This document shows, piece by piece, positions 47,314-57,241 of a stretch of DNA of 64,000 nt; positions within the stretch are counted from its first letter, which is position 1, and every line of letters begins with the position of its first letter. The position numbers were made by a program, and so were the translations under genes. The notes below the pieces were generated by a model. It did no database searches. It was not told the origin of the DNA and saw only the letters and a program-made list of their open reading frames with translations. This stretch comes from CAWBBA01 sp963729795. GTDB lineage: Bacteria; Desulfobacterota; Desulfomonilia; Desulfomonilales; Desulfomonilaceae. The stretch is taken from the NCBI GenBank assembly GCA_963729795.1, contig CAVSPC010000025.1:51509-115508 (forward strand), given 5' to 3'.

Positions 47314-47619
47314 CCTCAGCCCTCCGACCTATTTTGATGACTATGGGGCGGTTATCTGTCCAACCTAGCGCCGAAACGCATCAAGGTCTGAAGCTTTTTC
47401 ACACGTCGTTGGGGTGTTCTCTGCTACGGCAGTTGATTCCAGACTAGTCTAATTCCGGGTCGCGATCAAAGGACGAACAACCAGCCAAATCCAGCACGGA
47501 TCTGACAAAGCCTCGCGCGGGACGGCACCCGGGATCCAATGTCGACCGGATACTGGATGCCGTTGACCTGGGTGCCATCCTGGGCACTAAGTCAGTGCAG
47601 TTTTGCTGCCAAGCGTTCC

Positions 47620-47647
47620 TTACTCTTTGATAGCGAAGTGATATAAT
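47620..47647 (+). promoter_or_regulatory. Promoter of hom
   Basis: A perfect TATAAT (47642-47647) lies 16 bases after TTACTC (3/6 to TTGACA). The start codon follows 24 bases later, with GAGG ahead of it. Confidence 0.5.
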
Positions 47648-47671
47648 TTTCCCCTTAAATGAGGATAGCGT

Positions 47672-48989
47672 ATGCGTGAAATCGCCATAGGCCTGATAGG
47701 ATTCGGCACCGTGGGCTCGGGTGTTGTTGAGATCCTTCAGCGTAATCGAGACATTCTGGAAGCTCGGGTCGGTTTGCCTATTCGCCTCAAGCGTATCGCG
47801 GATAAAGACATTGTATCCGACAGAGGCGTGCAGGTGGATCCCGTCGATGCTCACGACAAATGCGCGGGAAGTTCTCGAAGACCCTGACATTTCCATCGTG
47901 GTGGAACTGATAGGTGGGTATGAACCGGCTAAGAGTTTTATATTGGAGGCTTTTCGTAACAAAAAACAGGTAGTGACTGCCAACAAAGCCTTGTTGGCGG
48001 AACACGGACCGGAAATATTTCGCGCAGCCCATGAAGCGGGCGCTGATATAGCGTTTGAGGCGGCAGTGGCAGGCGGCATCCCGATTCTTCGGTCTCTGCG
48101 AGAAGGATTGGTGGCTAACCGCTTCGAAAAGGTTCTTGCCATACTCAACGGCACGTGCAACTTTATTCTGAGCGCGATGAGTGAGAATCCGGGCATCTCG
48201 TTTGACGAGATGCTCCGGCAGGCCCAAAAACTCGGGTACGCAGAGGCCGATCCGAGCCTCGATGTGGACGGAATTGACGCGGCGCACAAGTTGGTTCTCG
48301 TCCTAGGTCTGACTCACGGGATTCGAGTGCCGGTAAAAGGCATCCATGTGGAGGGTATCCGCAGAATTGAGCCGTATGACGTGATCATGGCCCAGGAATT
48401 TGCTTACAAGATCAAACTCTTGGCCGTCATAATCAGTCACGGAGACGCCGTCGAAGCCCGGCTGCACCCGACCATGCTTCCGGAACACCATCCTCTTGCA
48501 CAAGTGGATGGGGTATTCAATGGCATATACCTTCAGGGCGATATGGTGGGAGAGCAACTCTTTTACGGTCGCGGGGCAGGTAAGGAACCCACAGCGTCGG
48601 CTGTGGTGGGGGACGTGATAGAAACCGCTCGGAATATGGTTCGCGGCGAGGCCGGTCGTGTGCCGCCTATGGGCTACCCCGAGAATTGGAAAACGGCCGG
48701 TCGCGTGTTGGATATGAAGGAGATCGTTACCAATTACTACTTGCGCGTACAAGCCAGGGACCAACTAGGCGTGCTTTCGAAGATTTCGGGCATTATGGCC
48801 GACCATCATATAAGCATCCACTCAGTGGTGCAGAAGCGGCGGCAAAGTTCCGGGACGGTACCGGTGGTGTTTCTTACCCATCTCGCCCGGGAAGCTGACA
48901 TTCAAGACGCGTGCAGCAGAATCGGACGACTCGATGCAGTCGAAGGTCCGTTGATAATAATGAGGATACAAGACGAAACGCTTGCCTGA
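47672..48989 (+). CDS. hom: Homoserine dehydrogenase, one +1 frameshift
   Basis: Reduces aspartate semialdehyde to homoserine for threonine and methionine. The NAD(P) fold GLIGFGTVGSGVVEIL opens the protein. The second frame has VVELIGGYEPAK, VVTANKALLA, LNGTCNFILSAM with the substrate-binding region, GYAEADPSLDVDG, and a C-terminal ACT domain (LGVLSKISGIMADHHISIHS). The frame breaks between 47842 and 47850: removing one base of CCCGTCG joins VQVDP to MLTTNAREVLEDPD, giving one 438-residue protein. GTG/ATG starts further on would lose the cofactor site. Sits upstream of thrC and apgM. Confidence 0.88.
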
Positions 48990-49033
48990 TTGCCGGGAGG
49001 CCGATCAATGACATTACCGGAGGGAGAGTGAAT

Positions 49034-50086
49034 ATGTGGAACGGAATTATTAGGCAGTATCCGGAGTTCTATCATTTTGACAACCAGGACCATGTCATCA
49101 CGATGCTGGAAGGAAACACTCCGCTGATTCCCGTACCCCGCCTGGCGGCAAAGATAAATCCGGGTATTGAATTGTTCCTGAAATTTGAAGGTCTGAACCC
49201 GTCATGCTCTTTCAAAGACCGGGGCATGACTATGGCTGTATCCCGAGCCGTAGAAACGGGCGCGAAGTCGATAATCTGTGCTTCCACGGGCAATACGTCG
49301 GCTTCCGCCGCTGCCTACGCTGCTCGAGCCGGCATAAAAGCCTTCGTGGTGATTCCCGAAGGAAAGATTGCACTGGGGAAGCTTGCTCAAGCAATGATAC
49401 ACGGAGCAACCGTCATCAAGGTCCTTGGCAACTTCGACCAGGCGATGAAAGTGGTGAAGGAAATCGCGGACAATTATCCGTTGACCCTGGTCAATTCCCT
49501 CAATCCTCATCGGATTGAGGGCCAAAAGTCGCAGGCATTCGAAATCTGCGATGTGCTGGGTGCGGCTCCCGATTATCATGTGCTGCCTGTGGGCAATGCC
49601 GGCAACATTACCGCCAATTGGGCCGGGTACAAAGCTTACAAAGCTGCCGGAAAGATTAAATCTCTCCCGAAGATGATCGGTTTCCAGGCCGAAGGGGCCG
49701 CCCCTATCGTGAGAGGACACGTGATTGAGAATCCTGAAACTATCGCGACCGCCATACGGATCGGAAATCCGGCATCCTGGAAACGCGCTGAAGAGGCTCG
49801 TGATGAGTCGGGCGGCTTAATAGATATGGTTAGTGACGACGAGATCGTCGAAGCTTACAAGATGGTGGCTTCAACAGCCGGCGTGTTCTGCGAACCGGCC
49901 TCGGCCGCTTCCATCGCAGGGGTGATAAAGAAGAGCAAAGAAGGGCTCTTCAACAAGGGTGACCGGATTGTTTGCACACTTACAGGGCACGGGCTCAAGG
50001 ACCCGGATAATGCTATCAGGGTATCTGTTGAGGCGGTAACCTGTGAGCCGGAGATAAAGAAGGTGTTGAATGTCCTCGGACTCTGA
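49034..50086 (+). CDS. thrC: Threonine synthase
   Basis: PLP enzyme converting phosphohomoserine to threonine. 350 residues, short bacterial form. The PLP lysine is in SCSFKDRGM (about residue 60). CASTGNTSASAAAYAARAG is the phosphate and cofactor loop, and VGNAGNITANWAGY the second glycine loop. ATG 49034 follows GGAGGGAGAGTG; the longer frame upstream overlaps hom and is a shadow. Its stop lies 17 bases inside apgM, so the two are coupled. Confidence 0.95.
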   Translation: MWNGIIRQYPEFYHFDNQDHVITMLEGNTPLIPVPRLAAKINPGIELFLKFEGLNPSCSFKDRGMTMAVSRAVETGAKSIICASTGNTSASAAAYAARAGIKAFVVIPEGKIALGKLAQAMIHGATVIKVLGNFDQAMKVVKEIADNYPLTLVNSLNPHRIEGQKSQAFEICDVLGAAPDYHVLPVGNAGNITANWAGYKAYKAAGKIKSLPKMIGFQAEGAAPIVRGHVIENPETIATAIRIGNPASWKRAEEARDESGGLIDMVSDDEIVEAYKMVASTAGVFCEPASAASIAGVIKKSKEGLFNKGDRIVCTLTGHGLKDPDNAIRVSVEAVTCEPEIKKVLNVLGL

Positions 50087-51299
50087 ACAAAAATACATAA
50101 TTCTTGTCCCTGACGGAATGGCCGATTCTCCTGTCTCTGAGTTAGGTGGCCAAACTCCATTAAAAGCTGCAAGGACTCCATGGATGGATAAGATGGCCTC
50201 AGTAGGGATTGTCGGGGTAGCCCGAACCATTCCGGATGGTATGGAGCCCGGTAGCGACGTAGCCAATTTGTCCATCATGGGATATCCTCCCTCGGCAGTT
50301 TATACCGGTAGGGCACCTCTTGAAGCGGCCTCAATGGGGGTCGACCTGCGGCCGAACGATGTTGCTTTCCGGCTAAACCTTGTGACACTGGAACGCAATT
50401 ACACCATTATGGCAGACCACAGTGCAGACCACATTTCCACCGCGGAAGCACACGAACTAGTAGTTTCCCTACAGTCGGAAGCTGAATTGATGGGGCTTAC
50501 CATAGTGCCGGGTGTCTCGTTCAGGAACCTTCTCGTCTGGCCGGATGGCCCGAGTGGTTGCGTAACCCATGCTCCGCATGACTTTCCATCGGGGGAGCTT
50601 GCCAGAAGGTTTCCTTCAGGGGAAGGAGCAGACCTGCTGCTCCGCCTTATCATCAAGTCCTGGAAACTTCTTGAAGATCATCCGGTAAACGAACGGCGAA
50701 TTAAGCGGTGCCAGCGCCCTGCTAATTCAGTTTGGCCGTGGGGGCAGGGGAAAGCTCCCAGGATTCTGACACTCGGAGACAGATTCGGCATTACAGGCTC
50801 TGTCGTTGCCGCAGTCGACCTAGTCCGCGGCATCGGCAAGTATGCTGGGCTTGAAATAGTAGATGTGCAGGGCGCCACCGGTTACATCGACACCAATTAC
50901 CAGGGTAAGGTCGAAGGTGCTCTGGACTCACTGAAGGAGAAGGATTTCGTATTTCTCCATGTCGAAGCTCCAGACGAAACTTCTCACTCCGGCCAACTTG
51001 ACCTGAAGGTCAAGGCGATTGAGGATTTCGACGACAAGGTTGTCGGACCTATGTTGGCCGGGCTGTCGGAGTTCCCCGGGTGGCGTATCCTTCTGATGCC
51101 GGACCATCATACCCCGCTGGCCACCAGAACCCATTCCGCGGATCCGGTCCCGTTCATTCTACTCGACTCGCAACAATGGAACTCTTCCGGAAAAGACGCT
51201 TCCCTTGGTTTTACGGAAGAGGCCGCGGCCGCTTCGGGTCGATTGGTAGAGGATGGGTCGAAGATGATAGAGATGCTGCTGAACAAGGACGAGCATTAA
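50070..51299 (+). CDS. ApgM-family protein, probable homoserine kinase substituting for ThrB
   Basis: 409-residue member of the cofactor-independent (archaeal-type) phosphoglycerate mutase / alkaline phosphatase superfamily. ILVPDGMADSP holds the metal Asp. SDVANLSIMGYPP contains the Ser nucleophile region. HVEAPDETSHSGQLDLKVKAI and LMPDHHTPLATRTHSADPVPF are the late metal-binding motifs. In threonine operons lacking thrB this family has been proposed to act as homoserine kinase (TIGR02535). No thrB is seen here and it overlaps thrC, so that role is favoured over glycolysis. The reaction is inferred from context. Confidence 0.82.
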   Translation: MSSDSEQKYIILVPDGMADSPVSELGGQTPLKAARTPWMDKMASVGIVGVARTIPDGMEPGSDVANLSIMGYPPSAVYTGRAPLEAASMGVDLRPNDVAFRLNLVTLERNYTIMADHSADHISTAEAHELVVSLQSEAELMGLTIVPGVSFRNLLVWPDGPSGCVTHAPHDFPSGELARRFPSGEGADLLLRLIIKSWKLLEDHPVNERRIKRCQRPANSVWPWGQGKAPRILTLGDRFGITGSVVAAVDLVRGIGKYAGLEIVDVQGATGYIDTNYQGKVEGALDSLKEKDFVFLHVEAPDETSHSGQLDLKVKAIEDFDDKVVGPMLAGLSEFPGWRILLMPDHHTPLATRTHSADPVPFILLDSQQWNSSGKDASLGFTEEAAAASGRLVEDGSKMIEMLLNKDEH

Positions 51300-51397
51300 A
51301 GCAAGTGGGAGGTTAGACTCTCATTATCCCGTAATTTTGTAGCATTTTCTGGTTCCCATGCTCCTACGGGGAATCCATGTCTCGCGGGCTCTGCCCG

Positions 51398-51562
51398 CAA
51401 ACTCCGTTTATTGTCCACCTCGGGGAATGGGAGAAAACCCTCGCCTTCAAGCGAAGCTTTTAGACGCCCAGTGACATGCGCGCAAACGAAAGGGTAAACA
51501 AACTCCGTTTATTGTCCACCTCGGGGAATGGAGAAAACCCTCGCCTTCAAGCGAAGCTTTCA
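51398..51562. repeat. Two direct repeats of ~64 bp at 101-bp period
   Basis: The block beginning CAAACTCCGTTTATTGTCCA and ending TTCAAGCGAAGCTTT occurs at 51398-51462 and again at 51499-51562, differing by one G deletion. The 37-bp links between them also share CCAGTG and CATGCGCG. No coding frame or known element. Confidence 0.8.
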
Positions 51563-51833
51563 GTACGTACCCAGTGTACATGCGCGGCACGAGATGCAAA
51601 GATGCCGGTAGGATGCTGGTGAGCGCAGCGAACCGCATCGTTCGTGGTATCCGTATCGAGGCAGCGTCTCCCAGCCGGGCATTTCCAGACAGAGCCCGGG
51701 AGCGAGAAAAAATCTCGGAGTTGAGGTGCCCCTACAATGATGGATTCCCGCCTGGGCGGAAATGACGACGTTCCGTAGACGCCCGGCATGTCGTGCCTCC
51801 GCAGCCCGTAGGATGCCGTGAATTCCGCATCTT

Positions 51834-52127
51834 GCGCATAGGCGTTAAGATAAGAGATTCCTTGCAACCTTATGAGCCCCGGAGGGGCGCCAAGATAATA
51901 GCCCGGCAATTCATTGCCGGGTAAGCGACCAACCATGTACCGGTTGTTCGTCCTGTAGGGACGCTCGAAAGATTGATTTCTAGGATAACATTCGGACGTC
52001 CCTATGGGACGCAAGGGTTCTCTTTTGACTCTTTCCCCGGCGCTGAAGCACCGGGCTACTATCAAAACGTCCCTACGGGACAACCGCCCATAACCAACTG
52101 ATTGACGTTATCTTAACGCCTATGCGC
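51834..52127. repeat. 294-bp element bounded by perfect 20-bp inverted repeats
   Basis: The left arm GCGCATAGGCGTTAAGATAA (51834-51853) is the exact complement of 52108-52127. Inside are smaller palindromes: GCCCGGCAATTCATTGCCGGG (51901 region), a GTCCCTATGGGAC and a GTCCCTACGGGAC. CCGGCGCTGAAGCACCGGG near 52030 is shared with the repeats at 61941-62422. The rest of 51300-52245 has no supported gene. Confidence 0.8.
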
Positions 52128-52245
52128 ATCTTGAGGGGTGAACCGCATCGCTAGCGGTATGACTCGAATGATGCGGTTCCCCCGCCGCAGCGTTTCACGG
52201 GCCTATTTTAACGCTTATGTGCATCTAGCCCGTCCCACCAAGAAT

Positions 52246-55206
52246 TCAGCGTGGCGCGACATCTGCCGGGGCAAAGCCCCTCCTTAATGTGTTTTCGCTT
52301 ATGCTCCTTATATTCATAAAGCGGAAAAGATAGTCAGGTCCACCTACTTTGGAGCCCACGCCCGACATGCCGAACCCGCCAAACGGCTGTCTTCCTACAA
52401 GTGCACCGGTTATTCTCCTGTTTATGTAGAGATTGCCGACCTGAAATTCACGACGTGCTTTTTCGATATTTTCAGGACTCCTCGAGAATATGCCTCCCGT
52501 CAGAGCGTATTGTGTATCGTTGGCAATGTTTATGGCGCTGTCTATGTCCGGCGCCTTCATAACTGTAAGCACAGGGCCAAAGATCTCTTCCTGGGCGATT
52601 GCAGAATCGGGGTTCGCGTCCGCTATTATGACCGGACCGACGAAATAGCCTCCACCGGCCGCATTCCTCACAAGAAGCGGCTTGCCTTCTTTCTTGCCTA
52701 TCCCGATGTATCGCCGGACCTTTTTCAATGCCGTTTCGTCCACCAGCGGTCCCATGCGATTCTGAGGGTTGTCCGGAGGACCGATCTTTAAGCTCTCCAT
52801 GGCCTCCTTAAGCCTGACTGTAAATTCGTTTAAGATCTTGCCCACGAGAATCACCCTTGAACAGGCTGAGCACTTCTGTCCCTGGAATCCGAGAGCCGAT
52901 TCCAAAACCCCTTTTACGGCCTCGTCCAGGTCAGCGGTTTCATCTACGATGACGGCATTCTTTCCGCCCATCTCTGCTATAACGCTCTTCACATTCCTCT
53001 GTCCCGGCGATGTCTCGCCCGCGCGTTTTACAATGCCCAGCCCCACATCCTTTGAGCCAGTAAATGCTATGAAATCTATTTCAGGATGAGAGACCAGGTA
53101 TTCTCCAACTTCGCCACCCGGACCCGGCACGAACTGCAGAATCCCGGGAGGAAGGCCGGCGGCTTCGAACACTTCCTGAAGCATTCGGCCACAGACAGGA
53201 GCCAGACCGGAGGGTTTGAATATCACGCAGTTGCCCGTGACAATCCCCGCTGATACCATGCCCGTCGGTATGGCCAAGGGGAAATTCCAGGGGGATATAA
53301 CCACCCCCACTCCCTTCGGTTCATAGAGATACTGATTTTGCTCGCCGGGGTAATGCCCAAGAACAGTCGGCCGTCCAAGCCTTATCATCTCTCGGCCGTA
53401 GTATTCGAGATAGTCTATCGCTTCCGCAACGTCTCCGTCAGCGTCTTTCCAAGCCTTTCCGACCTCGTACACTTGGAGGGCAGCGAGTTCGAATTTCCGT
53501 TTTCTCATCTCGTCGGCAGCCCGAAATAGATAACCGGCCCTTTTCTGGGGGGAGGTCCTTGACCAGGCACGTTTCGCCTTACGGGCCTCTTCAATTGCTT
53601 TCTCTGCATGGTGACGGCCGCCGGACGCCACTGTACCTACAATTTCGTTCGGCCGAGCCGGGTTTTTCGATTCTATCTCCGCGTCGGTCCAGACCTCTTT
53701 TCCGCCCAAGACGATCGCATATTTATCGTTGAAATGCTGACGCACGCTAGCGAGGGCCTGGTTCATTTTTTCTCTGTTAAGAGACTTGGAGAAATCGACA
53801 GGTGGTTCGTTCCTGAAACTCTCCACGTCTTTTTCTGCTTCAATCCCTCTATCGCTGGGCAGTGGTGGGGCCTTGATCAACTCATCAAAGGGCTGTTGTT
53901 CGAGAAAAGATTTTGTAAGAAAGGATTCGTTTGAAGTGTTCTCGAGCAGCCTCCTGATCAAGTATGCCATCCCGGGGATAAGCTCCCCTAGCGGGGTGTA
54001 GACGCGGACTCGATAGCCCATTTTCCGCAGGGCATTCCGCACGGGTTCGGCCATTCCGTAGATCATCTGGAACTCAAAGGAATCTCGCGGAAGGTTGAGA
54101 GAAGCTGCCACGGCTATTGCGTGACTGATGCTCCTGATATTGTGTGTGGCAATGGCGGGACGAATACATTCGGTATTCTCAAGGAGCATTGAGGTGAGTT
54201 CTTCGTAGTTGAAATCAGTGTCGGATTTCTTCAGGAAGACCGGAACAGGCCATCCTTTTTGGCGATTTATTACAGTTTCATAGTCCCAATAAGCGCCTTT
54301 GACCAGACGGACCGTAACTCTTCTGTCATTCTTTTTGGCCCATCCGATAATTCCTTCGAGATCTTGCTTTGTTTCCCTGAGATAGCCCTGGAGTGCTATG
54401 CCCGCGAAACACAAGGCCGAGTGCTCTTCAAGAAGGGCTTCGAAAATGGCGATCGAGAGGTCCTTAAGGTAGGACCGTTCCATGTCGAGAGTAAGGGAAA
54501 CTCCAGCCTCGTTCGCCATCGTGACTAATGGCCTCAGAGCGAGTTTCACATGATCAATCGAACCTTCCCAGTCCACCGGATCGATCTGCGAGTAGAAGGA
54601 AGTAACTTTGAGCGAGACGTCCATCGACGGGATGGGGCCGTGATCGTCGCCATGGAGAATGGCCGGTCCGTTCCGTTCGACAGGTTTGCGGCTGAGAGAA
54701 TCCAAAAGCTCGGCATATCTTGCCGCATATTTACTTGCCTCTGCTCCGCTAAGTACCTCTTCCCCCAAAAGGTCCAGGCTTATGGCGAGACCCTCGCTTT
54801 GAAGCTTCACCAGGGACTTGAGAGAATCTTCCGGATCTGTCCCCGCTATGAATTGTGCGGCAAGCGATTCGACGGTGCTTCTGGTGACCTTCGCGGCTGT
54901 ACGGGGCAGGATGCCTTTTCCCGGGATCAGCCCTATTCCCTGGCGGAGTATCATTGGTGTGTCTTCCAGGCCCGAAAAGTACTCATTAAGCAACTTGACC
55001 ACAAGCTCATCCGTTTTCAGGGAAGGTAAAACGTCCACAAACCTGAAAAGTTGGATCCTGAAGGCTTCGTCCTTCATTGCCCATTCCATGATCTTTCCCT
55101 TCCATCTCCGCCTGTCGAACATGGAGGGAACTCGTTCACCGATTAGCGAATAAATTTCACGCCCTGCGTCCTTGATCCTTTCTTCCAGGTCTTGTTGTTG
55201 GTCCAT
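52246..55206 (-). CDS. putA: Bifunctional proline dehydrogenase / L-glutamate gamma-semialdehyde dehydrogenase (PutA)
   Basis: Oxidises proline to glutamate in two steps. Residues about 130-430 are the FAD-dependent proline dehydrogenase barrel (LTLDMERSYLKD, VRLVKGAYWDYE, ATHNIRSI). Residues about 515-975 are an aldehyde dehydrogenase with ISPWNFPLAIPTGM, FTGSKDVG and the catalytic Cys in GFQGQKCSACSRV. There is no N-terminal ribbon-helix-helix DNA-binding domain, so this is the short, enzymatic-only type (986 residues). GAGGGAT lies just before the ATG. An IS200/IS605 copy lies 218 bases upstream of its start and may affect expression. Confidence 0.95.
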   Translation of the reverse strand: MDQQQDLEERIKDAGREIYSLIGERVPSMFDRRRWKGKIMEWAMKDEAFRIQLFRFVDVLPSLKTDELVVKLLNEYFSGLEDTPMILRQGIGLIPGKGILPRTAAKVTRSTVESLAAQFIAGTDPEDSLKSLVKLQSEGLAISLDLLGEEVLSGAEASKYAARYAELLDSLSRKPVERNGPAILHGDDHGPIPSMDVSLKVTSFYSQIDPVDWEGSIDHVKLALRPLVTMANEAGVSLTLDMERSYLKDLSIAIFEALLEEHSALCFAGIALQGYLRETKQDLEGIIGWAKKNDRRVTVRLVKGAYWDYETVINRQKGWPVPVFLKKSDTDFNYEELTSMLLENTECIRPAIATHNIRSISHAIAVAASLNLPRDSFEFQMIYGMAEPVRNALRKMGYRVRVYTPLGELIPGMAYLIRRLLENTSNESFLTKSFLEQQPFDELIKAPPLPSDRGIEAEKDVESFRNEPPVDFSKSLNREKMNQALASVRQHFNDKYAIVLGGKEVWTDAEIESKNPARPNEIVGTVASGGRHHAEKAIEEARKAKRAWSRTSPQKRAGYLFRAADEMRKRKFELAALQVYEVGKAWKDADGDVAEAIDYLEYYGREMIRLGRPTVLGHYPGEQNQYLYEPKGVGVVISPWNFPLAIPTGMVSAGIVTGNCVIFKPSGLAPVCGRMLQEVFEAAGLPPGILQFVPGPGGEVGEYLVSHPEIDFIAFTGSKDVGLGIVKRAGETSPGQRNVKSVIAEMGGKNAVIVDETADLDEAVKGVLESALGFQGQKCSACSRVILVGKILNEFTVRLKEAMESLKIGPPDNPQNRMGPLVDETALKKVRRYIGIGKKEGKPLLVRNAAGGGYFVGPVIIADANPDSAIAQEEIFGPVLTVMKAPDIDSAINIANDTQYALTGGIFSRSPENIEKARREFQVGNLYINRRITGALVGRQPFGGFGMSGVGSKVGGPDYLFRFMNIRSISENTLRRGFAPADVAPR

Positions 55207-55912
55207 ATTTATCCCTCGGTTTGTGGCGCATGGCTGGCGCCGGCGGTGCGAACTCGGGATTTCAAGGCAGATGGAGGCACCTCATGGTCGCGGCGGGTGA
55301 TACCGTAAAGCATTTGTCGCGAAGTTTGCAATACCGGTAATGGGTGCCCTGACTGTTTGACATGGCCTAGCATAATAAACACCTTATGATTGAGAAGCAA
55401 AATAGCAAGGACTATAGCTTTAACGAAAACACAGGTAAGCCCCCGGCTTTGCCGGGGAGACTCCCAGAGGTTTGACCGTGTGAAACAGTAGAGGCAACCT
55501 CCCAGACTACACAAACAATCAAGTCTGGGAGGTTTCAATGAAAGACGTGCAGAGTCTAAATCACACGAGATGGGACTGCAAGTATCATGTGGTGTTCATT
55601 CCGAAGCGTCGCAAGAAAGCCATTTATGGGTCAATACGCAAGCATCTCGGCAGCATTTTTCATGAGTTGGCCCGGCAGAAGGGGTCCAAGATTGTGGAGG
55701 GATGTTTGCGGGCGGACCATATACACATGTGCGTGAGTATTCCTCCAAAGTATGCTGTTTCGAGTGTCATCGGGTACATCAAGGGCAAAAGCGCTATTTC
55801 GATTGCGAGGAACATCAAGGGGAGAAAGCGGAATTTCACGGGAGAAAGCTTTTGGGCACGAGGTTTCTATGTTTCGACCGTAGGGCTCGATGAGGATTCA
55901 GTCAGAAAATAC

Positions 55913-57241
55913 GGCTCTTCGCTGTTGTGTGTGGGTAACGTCATTTTGTAGTGTGTTGCGGACGCCTTCGTTCTTTGATATCGGGTATCTTCCAGGAGGA
56001 ACTCCCGATGCAAGATACCGACCTTTTTCAGATGGCCCTTGGCTTGTTTCCACCATGGTTGGTGGAGCGTTGTACGTTTGACCCTAAAGAGAAGCAGCTC
56101 GACGTCTTCATCGATTTCTCCAGGGGTGGCGAGTTCCCTTGCCCCGAATGCGGACATCCCGGTTGTAAGGCGTACGACACGCTGAACAAGGTCTGGCGGC
56201 ACCTGAATTTCTTCCAGCACGTTACCTACCTCCACGTTCGTACCCCTCGGGTGGAGTGTCCAGAGTGTGGGATAAGACAGGTGCCGCTGCCCTGGGCCAG
56301 AGAGGGCAGCGGGTTCACGTTGCTCTTTGAGGCTTTCATCATGGCCATGGCCAAAGAGATGCCGGTCAATGCCATCGCTCGACTCGTAGGGGAACACGAC
56401 ACCCGTATTTGGCGAATCCTCCACCACTACGTGGAAGAAGCCCGGAGCGAACAGGACTACTCCCATGTCTGCACGGTTGGAATGGACGAGACTTCCAGCA
56501 AACGGGGCCATAACTACATCACGGTGTTCGTGGACATGGCCAAGTCGAAGGTCCTCTTCGCCACCACGGGCAAAGACGCAGCAACATTGACGGCGTTCAA
56601 AGAAGACCTGGAGGCGCACGCAGGCGCAGCTGAGAACATAAAACAGGCCTGTTGCGACATGTCCCCGGCATTTATCCGCGGCATCGAGGATACGTTCGAG
56701 AATGCTACGATAACCTTTGACAAATTCCACATCCTGAAGGTCATCAACGAAGCACTGGACGAGGTCCGACGCATGGAGCAGAAGACACGACCGGAACTCA
56801 AGAAGACCCGTTTCGCTTGGCTGAAGAACCCTCAGAACTTGACGGTCAAGCAGCGAGGCATCATCGAAGACCTGAACGTGCCGAAGCTGAATCTCAAGAC
56901 TGCCAAGGGCTATCAGATCAAGCTCACCTTTCAGGAGCTGTATGAACAGACCAGAGAGCAAGCAGAAGAGTTCCTCAAGCGGTGGGTACTTCTGGGCCAC
57001 GCACAGCCGTCTCCAACCCATGATCGCAGCGGCCCGGACCATCAAGCGCCACTGGGACGGAGTCCTCGGCTGGTTTGAGTCGGGAATCACCAACGGGGTG
57101 CTCGAAGGTATCAACAGCCTGATACAGGCCGCCAAGGCAAAGGCCAGAGGCTACAGGTCAACCAGAAATCTGATCACTATTGTTTACCTCATCGCCGGAA
57201 AGCTAAATCTTGCTGTTACCCACACACAATAGCGAAGAGCC
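55913..57241 (+). mobile_element. ISL3-family insertion sequence (1329 bp, 8-bp target duplication)
   Basis: Imperfect terminal inverted repeats of about 27 bp: the left end starts GGCTCTTCGCTGTTGTGTGT and the right end is its complement with one mismatch. The target GAAAATAC is present directly on both sides (55905-55912 and 57242-57249), which is the 8-bp duplication typical of ISL3. One transposase gene fills it. The intact sister of the target gene at 38236 shows the pre-insertion sequence, confirming the ends. Confidence 0.95.
56008..57232 (+). CDS. ISL3-family transposase, one +1 frameshift
   Basis: About 407 residues when repaired. The N-terminal zinc ribbon CPECGHPGC and CPECGIRQ is followed by a helical DNA-binding part. 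The DDE core has VGMDETSSKRGHNY (first Asp), CDMSPAFIRG (second Asp) and FESGITNGVLEGINSLIQ (Glu). ATG 56008 is fixed by AGGAGG eight bases upstream. The frame shifts near 56984-56986: dropping one G of TGGGTAC joins EEFLKRW to YFWATHSRLQP. As written the Glu is separated from the two Asp, so the enzyme would be dead. Whether real or an error is unknown. Confidence 0.9.

Larger units (their letters stand above)
47099..47671. other. 573-bp repeat-bearing spacer before hom
   Basis: No gene. It holds ATAGGCGTTAA (47164-47174, one copy of the TTAACGCCTAT motif family, minus orientation) and a palindromic element at 47226-47313. A hom promoter lies at its right end. The leftward frame at 47444-48289 is a shadow of hom. 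Confidence 0.6.

Noticed and set aside
56980..56990. Programmed frameshift for the ISL3 transposase
   Set aside because: The ISL3 family normally uses a single frame, there is no slippery run or downstream stem evident, and five other unrelated genes show the same +1 break.
55867..57135. Leftward 422-codon open frame opposite the ISL3 transposase
   Set aside because: A long shadow of a GC-rich gene: the plus strand encodes clear DDE transposase motifs, and the reverse protein resembles nothing and has no ribosome site.
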